Shown here piece after piece: positions 36,501-46,800 of a stretch of DNA of 64,000 nt. Within the stretch, counting starts at the first letter, position 1, and each line of letters starts with the position of its first letter. The DNA comes from Zhengitettix transpicula (taxonomy: Eukaryota; Arthropoda; Insecta; Orthoptera; Tetrigidae). The stretch covers positions 220,130,746 through 220,194,745 of the forward strand of contig CM073590.1 in NCBI GenBank assembly GCA_037074705.1, given 5' to 3'. Position numbers and translations under genes: made by a program. The notes beneath the pieces are model-generated. The model was not told where the DNA came from. It did not search any database and saw nothing but the letters and a program-made list of their open reading frames with translations.

Positions 36501-39312
36501 TCTGCACCAGAGTTCCCATAATGTTGGCCCTCCGGCACTCGAAGATGTCGTGGGCGTGTCCGGCGGAACGTCTGCTAATGTTGTGCACCTCTGTCAAATT
36601 GGAAATATCGTCGTGGTGCTGATCATCTGCGTGATGGTCACCTGAAAAAAAGAAGATCTGATTCTTCCACAGGACCTTATGATTGCTATATACGCAATGA
36701 GAATTTTTTTTTTAAGAATTTGGAACAAAATAGAATAGAATTCGCCTCAAAGTAACCTTATATTTATTATGAGTACTCAATTACACCTAGACGAAGCTTG
36801 CCTTGTCTTAGTACTTCATAGTTTTGAGCATTATAATCGTATTTCATGTGTGCAGTCTGTTGATAGACAATGTTTAGTATTAACGTCAAAGATTTTCTAA
36901 AACAAGGGTCCTATAAACTTTTCAATATATAGTTTGCGTAATTGCATGTGTTTTAGTCTGAATAAATTTATATTCAAATTTATATTGAATGAGGAATGAA
37001 AGACAGTGAATCTGACTATTCCGTTTTAATTTGACATTAAGAAATAAACTCAGAAAATATGCTTTGGAGGAGAATTAATCAGCCAAATTGTAGAGTGTGC
37101 TACCACTATATTTTATATTTGTAACCTTGCACCCGTGCCCCTAGGGTTGGTAGTAACGTTTTACTCAACAGTGTTTATATTCAGGCCGCAAGGAACATGT
37201 GTACAAAATCTGCTTGAAATTTCTTCACGAGTTTAAAATTGTATTAGATTATATGATTCATAATTAAATTTTACATTTTAATTTCATGTTATTCATAAGG
37301 GAACTATAATGGTATTTATTTAATACCAGCTCCCAGACTAAGGTCGGAATTAACAACGGCGTGGGTGTAGGATCAATGGGAGACCGCATACTGTCTCCGG
37401 TTGGGTTAAATCGTGAATGGGAAGGCTTGACTGGTGTATGCATACGAAGATTGTAATATTTTATATCCAATTTTAAACAGGTGAAAATTAATATTAAAAT
37501 TAATCTTTAATCCTGTCAATATAGATACAATATAATCCATTCGTTATAATTATTGAACAGAAGCTTAATCATAAAATATGTACATCAGCCTCAAAGCAGG
37601 AAAATGTTATTAACTAAGATAAAAATTCATTTGTTGTAGTAGATACCCTTTTAATTTGATTGTTTACATTACAGATGAATATGTCGAAGAATAAAGACGA
37701 AAGCGTCTGTTAAATAATTATAACTAATGGATATATTGCATCTATGAAATTTTATATATAGACAGAATTAAAGGTTAATTTTAATATGCATTATTTTAAT
37801 AATTTAAGTGGAAAATTATATTAAAATCAACTACGCGTGTGAGAATGCAGCAACCTACAGCTAACTAAGATAAAAATTTAAATTACCTCACAGCCGCCGT
37901 CATTAATTTTTGTGTTTAAAATGCAGCCTTAAGCCATTAAAGTTTCAAGTTAATATAAAAAACTACCGTTTTAATACGTGTAAATAACTACTTAGTATTT
38001 AAAATCAACTTTGTCTTAAATGCGTAACATCATATTATCACGGACGTACGGCTTTCATGGTGACTATAGACGCGATAGTTCCATTTCCTGTCGCCTGATT
38101 ACTCTCAACATCGATTATATTATGCGCTAACGAAATTCATCTCATTTACTGGAAGACAGATTTTGTGATAGTTGCTGTTAGGATAAAACTAATGCCTTGT
38201 ATAAGAGGCACGAGGAAATCTACATCCTGGTAATTAAATCGAAACTGGTTACATGAAGAACATAATACGTATTTGATATTGTGAGAACAACGAATTCAAT
38301 ACATACCATGGTGACCTCCATGCATAGTGAGGTGCACTATTTCGTGTTTCGTTTCTTCCACCAAGACGTAGAGCCATTCGCAGAGGTTTGTAGCGATCAT
38401 GTGCATGAGGCCGAAACGAGCGATGGTCTTGTACTGGCCCAGGTTCATGTTCTGATAAACAAGTAAAAGAAGACAGAATGGAATATCAGAAGAGTTCCTC
38501 GTTTAATTATTCTGTTTCCTTATCATAAATCCAATCAGGATTATTAAAACTCTTATGTGAGAAATACGTAATTATTTATAAAATGTGCTTTAATTTTAAT
38601 AACAATACATGATTATATTTCCTACTTCTTATAATCTGAGGTTTATTGTCATATTCATTGGAAGCCTTAAAAATACTACTGCAGTTAAATTAATTAATTA
38701 ATCAGGCACAAGGAGAAATTTGGTATATGTATAATTTCATTGTGAACACAGATAATCTAATACATAGTCTGGCCAAAAAAAAAGCCACAAAACCCGGTAT
38801 TTTCCGGAATTTCGTTTATTTTTAATTATGTTTTGACGAATATGTAAAACGCAAAACCATAGCCAACTTCAATTTGTTTTTAGTATTTCGCAGAAAGTTT
38901 CGAGTGAGTAGATATGAAGAAGACTGGTAATTCACAACATAGTATTATCTTCCGAATATTACAAAGGCTTTTCTCGAATTAGGGATATAAAAACTGATGT
39001 ATTTTAATTTTTATCCACCAAGTTAACGCTTTAGGACTACATTTTCAGAGAAGTGTATGTGAAATTCAAAACACCATTATAAAAATATGAATTTTCAATT
39101 CACTTTCAGGCTGGATTTTAAAGAAAAAAGAAGCATTACTGTCTTCGCTTGCTGAAAAAATAATTAAAGTAAAGTTTTGCAAATTTTTATCAAAGACCGG
39201 CGTACAAAGATAGGACTAATAATGTGCAGTTTTAAGAAATAAAAACTTTAAATATTAATAATTTTATTTAATCATTCCTCAAAAATTAATTAAAGCCTAT
39301 TGTTTGATTATT

Positions 39313-39343
<31 letters not shown>

Positions 39344-40793
39344 CTTGGAGGCGCCGAAAACTGCTGACATCGGTTAAATGTATTTATGAGTAAAGAATAA
39401 TGGATGAGGCAATCTTTTATAATAAATAATAAAAGTAGGGAACTAAAGGAAATAATAAAATATATAGTGATGTAGTGCTGTACGAGGTTAAACAGAAATT
39501 ATACCGATGAAGATAGAGTGACATGTATTCAGGTTGTTTCTTTAGTTGTCCTCCTGCGTTTTAATAAATTATTTTATATTAATGTCTTACTATTGTGTAA
39601 CATTATAATTTATATTAAAAAAAAAGTGAACGGTACAATTTACTGAATTGATTAAATTGTAAGAAAGGCATTTAATTTACAGTGGTTGAAATAACGATGA
39701 CTGGAATATTCTGTATAATTTTGATTAGGACGTAATGAATGTACCTTGTTGTTCATAAATATGAACTGCATCTGCAGCAGTGTCAGCAGCATTCTCGTTG
39801 CTGGAGTTATCGCTTGTAGCGGATTCCCACAGTCTCCGCCTCTCTTCAACTCGAAGAACTGACCGAATTCCAAGCCGGAGTACACCATGCTTCCTATTCC
39901 GAAAGCTGGGACAAAATTTCATACAAATTTTAAATGCCACCTAACCCATTATAATAAATCTCTAATCTGTTCTCTGAACGTAATCATAACGCGATATAGT
40001 TCCTATCTGTATATTTTCTCGTCGTTTATATTTGTATTGAATTTCCATTTAAAAGTTTTATTACATGATGTAAGTACAATTGTTTGCATGAAATACTGGA
40101 ATTTTATTTATTTTAATTATTCTCTGTTCATAAAAAAGTATTTAATATCTGAATACGTTATGGCATATAATGTGAAAGTATTTTATACCAGTGGCTCCAA
40201 GGCGAAGGTAAAAGCTTCCATATCTAATGGGAACGTGTGGTGGAGCTCTCTTTATAGGAAAGAACGTGCTGTCCACAACGTACTGGCCTGAAATCAAGAG
40301 AGAATACAATTGAGATAATTGTCAATCAACTGAGAATTATTTACTATTATGCAACAACGACAGTAAACATTTGAGCTGACTCTCCTATCTACTCACCTAT
40401 GGAGGTTCTGCTCATTTATATAAAAAAAAGTTCATGTATTTGTATTTAGTTTATTTTTATGTAGTTATTTTTGCATTTCGGCATAAGAATTCCTCAGTTA
40501 TCCATTATGTTTATTCCTAAATCTATAACTAATCTGAATCAGGTACATTTGATTTAAAACTGTAAATTTGGGTATTTTACTGTCAAATATATTGTAATGA
40601 GGCAAAATTTTGAATTCCTCAAATATCGTATGAAAAATTATATTTCCAAGGGCTTGGAGCGTCTTGGAAAAGTTGGTGGGGTCTTTTGTTGAGATTATTT
40701 ATGACGTTAACTCTCACACATCTATTTTCCAGAACAGAGGAGTAGAAAGACAGTAGAAAGACAAGTTCCCGTCATGTACGGCCGAAATTTTTG

Positions 40794-40833
<40 letters not shown>

Positions 40834-43800
40834 TGTAATGCCAATTAATTAAGCCATTAATTGATTTTAAATAATTTAAATTGTTAGTGATATTTGAGCG
40901 ACCAAAAGCGACAATAGCACTGAGCTCTGTTGCTTTGATGAAATGCCGAAAGGGAAATGCGCGCTAAAACTCGGGAGGCACTGGATAGTTAGTTGGTGCC
41001 AAAACATTGGACAGTAGGGAACAAGTAATAAAACTTGGGTAGTTGGCGGAAAAACATTGCTAGGAGCAGAAAAAATAATAAAACTTGAGCAGAGACTAGA
41101 AGTTGTTAATGTATTACCAGTTAAAGTTCACGGAAATATTGCAGCGTAAATATTGGAAAGTAAGAGCAGTTTTCGTCAGAATAGAACTTTCCAAATTCTT
41201 CGTGGAGAAATTGTTCCAGGAGAACATTGCTAAAATTATTCAACGGAATACAGCCAATCTTTCCACATATTAAAGTGAAGTGTAGAATCAGTGAAAACCA
41301 AGGCCTGATATTAAATAATTAAAGGGTGTAAAAGTGTCCGAACGAGGTAAAATTGATTGTTTGGTACCAGACTGACGGTCCGTAAGTAACATAACTTTGA
41401 TAAATTTGTAAACTATAATTAAAATGGTAATCAGATTTCGTTCAGAGTTCATTTAGTTCAGCTTTCATTCCACTTATATTTCATATTGTTTTTAGGTTAA
41501 TTTGTTTTATATTTTGAATTGTTAATAGTCAAATTATACAGTTATCGTGTCCTAATTATCAAACCCAGTGATGACCCTGAGATTAAGAGATTTTCAACAT
41601 ATTGGATTGTAAATATTTATGTATATTCACTAGAACAAAATAAATAGTAAATAATTAAAGTTATGTAAATTTTGATCAAAGACCGGCGTACAAAGATAGG
41701 GCTATTAATGTGCAGTTTTAAGAAATAAAAACTTTAAATATTAATAATTTTATTTAATCATTCCTCAAAAATTAATTAAAGCCTATTGTTTGGTTATGAC
41801 AATATATATATATATATATATATAATGTAAAGTTTTTAGCGAAGCTTCTTGGAGAGCAACTGTAGCTGGTGATTGTCCGATATGAAATGTTGAAGAAAAT
41901 AAGTTTTAGTACAATTTTGAAAGTCATAGAATTGTACGTGGAAGCAACTAATACGACGTAAAGAAAGTAATAGTGTGACAAGACGATTGAAACAACGCTA
42001 AAATGCAGAGTATACGGTTTTATTTTATGAAGAAAACTTGAAGTTATTTGGAGAAGTTAAGGTGAAAAGTGTAGATAAAATATCGACGAGGATTGCAGAA
42101 GCGATTTCGACCGCTACATATCGGAAAATCACAGATAAGACATTCAAATTAGTATTAATAAAGAAATCTTAAACAAATTGATATATAAATTTTTCCATAA
42201 TATCCCCAAGAAGATTTTCCCTGAGAAAAAGGTCCATGATACACATTTTAAATTGTACAAGAAAATTTTGTATTTTTTTTTGTATTTTCTTTTCAAATGT
42301 CTCATGTTAAAAGTACATATATATATATATATTATATAGTAAAACTTTAATTATTTATGATAAATAAAACCTTAATGAAAAATCGTTTATTACAATATAT
42401 ATATATATTACTTTTTTTTATATAAATTATGTTTTATATTTAATCAGTTATCCACAAAGTTTTCCAATTCACCTATTTCCCAATACATAAGTGAATTCTT
42501 TAATATACTTTCTTTTATAAGTATTATACATATTATTTATTTGTGTATTTAATTTATGTATATAATTTCTTCTATTTCCACAATACATGATTTATAATTA
42601 ATAAATAAAATAAAAACTATATGCAAGATTGAAATTTTGAGGAAGCAAAGAAATATTAGTGGTTAATATTTAAATAACTGTCATTTTTAGGGAAAGATAA
42701 AAAATAAAATATAAAACGTCCGTGTGAAAGTGTACTAATTACATAAATTTCCAAATAACAGACAATAAAAAGAGCTAAATAAATACAGCAAATATTTTTG
42801 TATGTTATTTTGATATTTATTTTTTAAATTAAAGGTAAATAATAGTTATACAGTGAAGTTAAATTAAAAATTATTTTTTCTTGGATTCATCTTCTGTATC
42901 TTAGTTACGGCTTCAAGCCTCGTCAGACAACAGTTCAGTGTCAATGAATATTTTCCCTACATGATTCTTTTTTGGGCACGTCTTTCTTTAAATATCAAAC
43001 TCTTAATTTCTTTACAAAAATGTTAACAATATTTCCACAAATCATCAAGTTTAATTCTTAAATACGTTATTAATGTGGCTTTTCTCATTATTTTTATATA
43101 AATTCATTTATATATGAATTATCGTAAGAAATGAAAGAAAGAACATAAAACTTAATGGTTCATTTCGAATTTATTTGCAGGGTAACATTTCAATACAAAA
43201 CAAGTCTCTGAAATGATCAAAAATCAATAAACTGTTCCTCAAGTATTCATTCAAAGACAGTTTTAGGCAATAATTGAAACAGTATTACCAGCCAAATTAG
43301 TCATTTATTTTTATCAGGATCTTTCGGCCTATTTGGCCATAATCATCTGAAATACAGTTCCACGCCATAATTAATGCATTTAATGGATTTGTTTTCATAA
43401 ATTTTCTGCATTATATGCAGCCAAGTATTTCGGAATAATTTGGAAGAAGAAATCGGTGAATAAAATACATATCTAAATATTTTGATTCTCACCTTAATCA
43501 TATTATCAGAATTTTACCTATTAATTATAGTAATAATAACTATTTTATATTGTAACTTCATTCTACATAGAAATATAATGAAATAAAACTTGAGAAAATT
43601 CGTCACAGAAAGGACCATATACCATTTTTCATTAAATATGTGAATAAAAGCTACCAATGAGAATGATTTACGTTACTTTACATACATAAGGTTTAATACT
43701 ATCATATTAAATGCTGATCGAAACTTTTAGTTCTATTCTGTTATCATACTCTATATAAGAATTTAGAAACGTGAACACTATAAAGTATACATTGGAACTA

Positions 43801-46800
43801 AGTGTCGATAAAAAACCAAACATTTCAATTATATTGATTCAGAAATTTTATCAATAATGCATTATTAATATTTCAAATGTTTCCTACTTACCGTGTCTCA
43901 TGATTATAGTCTTTACTGCCCTGTTCTTTAAGAGACTTGCGTACATGAAGGTCATGAAAGCAATGCTGCCCAAATACAAATACAAGTAGAAGCCCTGAAA
44001 ATAATTCAAATTTTTATGGTTTAGAGCTTATTGAAACAGAAAGAATTAATATAAAAAATTCTCTTAAATTATGCTTATTTTTTAACCTTTATGATTATTT
44101 ATATGTAGGAATTATATAAAGCCGTAAACGAAAACGTAGAAGTTACAGTTTTATGGTGTTATCATAGCATTTTTGGTGATTCGGTAACATATGTACGTTA
44201 TGAGGACTAAAATATAGTTTATTATTAATTAATAATGAGAATCATATTCAGCCATAAATATGGTACAATCAACCATCAATACTAACTCGATATCATATAC
44301 AGGTCTATCTCTGCATGATAAGTACAAAAATGATTTATGCATCTTGCAATTCCAACTATTATAAAATGATAATGTATCTTTAATTTTCTTTATAAACTAC
44401 AATACTGTATTCTTTAAATTCATACCTGATAGAAAGCTACGGATACTTGTGCAGATAAAACTTCGGTGATAGGGAAAGCTAAGCCCATGACAATGATGAG
44501 TTTAGCGTAAAGTGCTGACACGACATTCGTCAACGCGTCGCTGTAATAAAATTATAATTAAAAGTGGAAAATTTATCACAGGTGATGGGTGAATGTGACG
44601 AACTAGAATGTTAACTTACTCTCCGTAATGACGATTGTTTTTCTTGAAAACCATCGGTTCTTCGGGATCTCCTTTGGTGTTCGTGAACACCTCGGGACTG
44701 TTAGTCTGCATTAACCTAGAAGAGACAAACACGAATTTCTGTATCATGCAATTGTAAGAGTTATGATTTGAAAATATTTGTATTACGTTGAACTATTATA
44801 AAATAAAATCAGTTTAAGATTAACAATCAGTCAAAAAACAGACAAAAATAAGTGCTAAATAAATACCACATAACTTTTCTGAAATCCTTGTTGCTTTATT
44901 CAGGTCATTCAAGTAAAAGTGAGAGCGAAAAAATGCACAAACAAAGTGAAGAAATCAAAAATAATTTTGTATTCTTTTTTATAATAAAAGTTCGTTTATG
45001 TAATTATTTTTTCCAAAATATTTTATTATATTTTGCCCCCACGTTGAGCGCCAAAATGTAATAAAATATTTCAATAAAATAGGGTGATGCAAAATGATGT
45101 TAACTAGTAAATTCGATAGTAAAACAGATATTTGGACCTATGTGTCTATTTTGGAATAAATCGACGGAATGTGAGGTACATGCTAGTTAAACTGAAGAGT
45201 CCAACTTACCCCACGATGTATCTGGACTGGGGCAGACCCAGCGCCACGACGGCGGAGCCTCGTCGGATTCCCGGCGACACCGCCACGACGCCAGAAGGTC
45301 GTCGCACGGATAGCGCCGTATCGCAACGCACCAGAGACGTTTCATCGCGGTCAGCGTCTGCCAGGGGCGACAACGTCGTCGGCGGATCCACAGGGGTGCC
45401 AACAACAACCTTCAGGCAAGGTTCTGGCTTGTCGGGGCTGCAAAACAAAATACCTTCCTTGAAGAGTATTTCTAAAATCCATACATATGGGAAAGGGAAA
45501 TGCTACGACCCCACAGAAAACCCCTGTCCCGCCATCGGATGAGCGTGGGACAAGTACCTAATGCCCGAAGTACCTGATGAAGGTATTTCTAGGGTTTTCC
45601 CTGCATCACATTTATGCTAATGCCGGGTAGGATCCTTAAGCTACAGTCTGGGGACCCTAGTTAACTCTTGACTACCTTGCTCTATCTTTCCGCATACTTC
45701 CTGTCTATCCCTTTCCTATGCTATCCTATGCTATGAGGATTACCCTATACATAGAAACTCTACACCTTCTTTTTCTGTTTTTCGCCTTATCTCTCTTAAA
45801 ACAGCCCGCAAGTTGTAGTTTTCCTCATAGTGTATAGCCAAGAAAAAGTGCCTTCGACAATGTTTTGCAATGCATTGTTAGCATACAACCAAACTATTGT
45901 GTAAGAATGGGTAGGATATAAGAGAAACCAGTTAAGTTTGAGTATGACATCACGCACGGAAGAATGGAAAGTATCACTGCTAATTAAAACTTGGAGGTAA
46001 TATTAACGACACAAATGACTGAAGAAGGTGGCGGTGCAAGCCATCGAAACGTTGTGTTTACTAAACTACGCTACCCGGTTGGAATCCTGCGAAAACTTCA
46101 TCCAGTAACTACACCGGGAAAATCTACGTTCCTTATTAATCTTCTGAAACTTTGCAGCGTCTCTACAAAACCACAGTTCATCACAAGCATGAAAAAACAT
46201 ATAACTTAGAATATTAAAAATTCATCACTGCCGTCGACACACACGACTGAGTTTGGAGTCAGTCGGGATAAAGTGTTGGGAGAGCAGTGTTGGGAGCTGA
46301 GGGAGTAGCTTCACGCTGGGACGCAGTGTCAGTAGTCTTCGCCTGAGCCTTTGTGATAAGTGAATTTTGCATTCACTGGAAATTATAAAAGTTTAATTTT
46401 CGATTTTCTTTCATTCTAAATTCAATATAACAAAGAAGTTTCCTGATTTTTACGAGACCGACACTGAGATAAAGAAAAATTATATCGTTTGTATAGCATA
46501 AAGGTAATTGTTTTTTGAGTAATATATTAAATTGTCAACTAGTATTTAATTCTTCATTTTGTTTAGTTTCATTCGTGTTTTTACTCAACACTTATTAAAT
46601 ATATTGTAATGTCAATAAAGACATTTATAATAGGATAATTTAATGTAGTGTTTCCACTGTGTGTACAGTAATTAATCATTACAACAAATTACTTAAAAGG
46701 CAAAAAACAACAGAGCGCAGAATGATACACAAACTTCTCCTATTTCATTAAAATCCTAAAAGATTCATTTTTATCTTATTCTTCTCCGCTACCCTGTCAC

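Noticed and set aside
38767..38830. Possible Tc1/mariner terminal repeat (tagtctggccaaaaaaaaagcc)
   Set aside because: No matching inverted end or transposase was found nearby; the A-run alone could be chance.
45132..45542. 136-codon plus-strand open frame
   Set aside because: Antisense to gene B exon 2 and running on into retroposon copy 4; low-complexity Thr/Arg composition.
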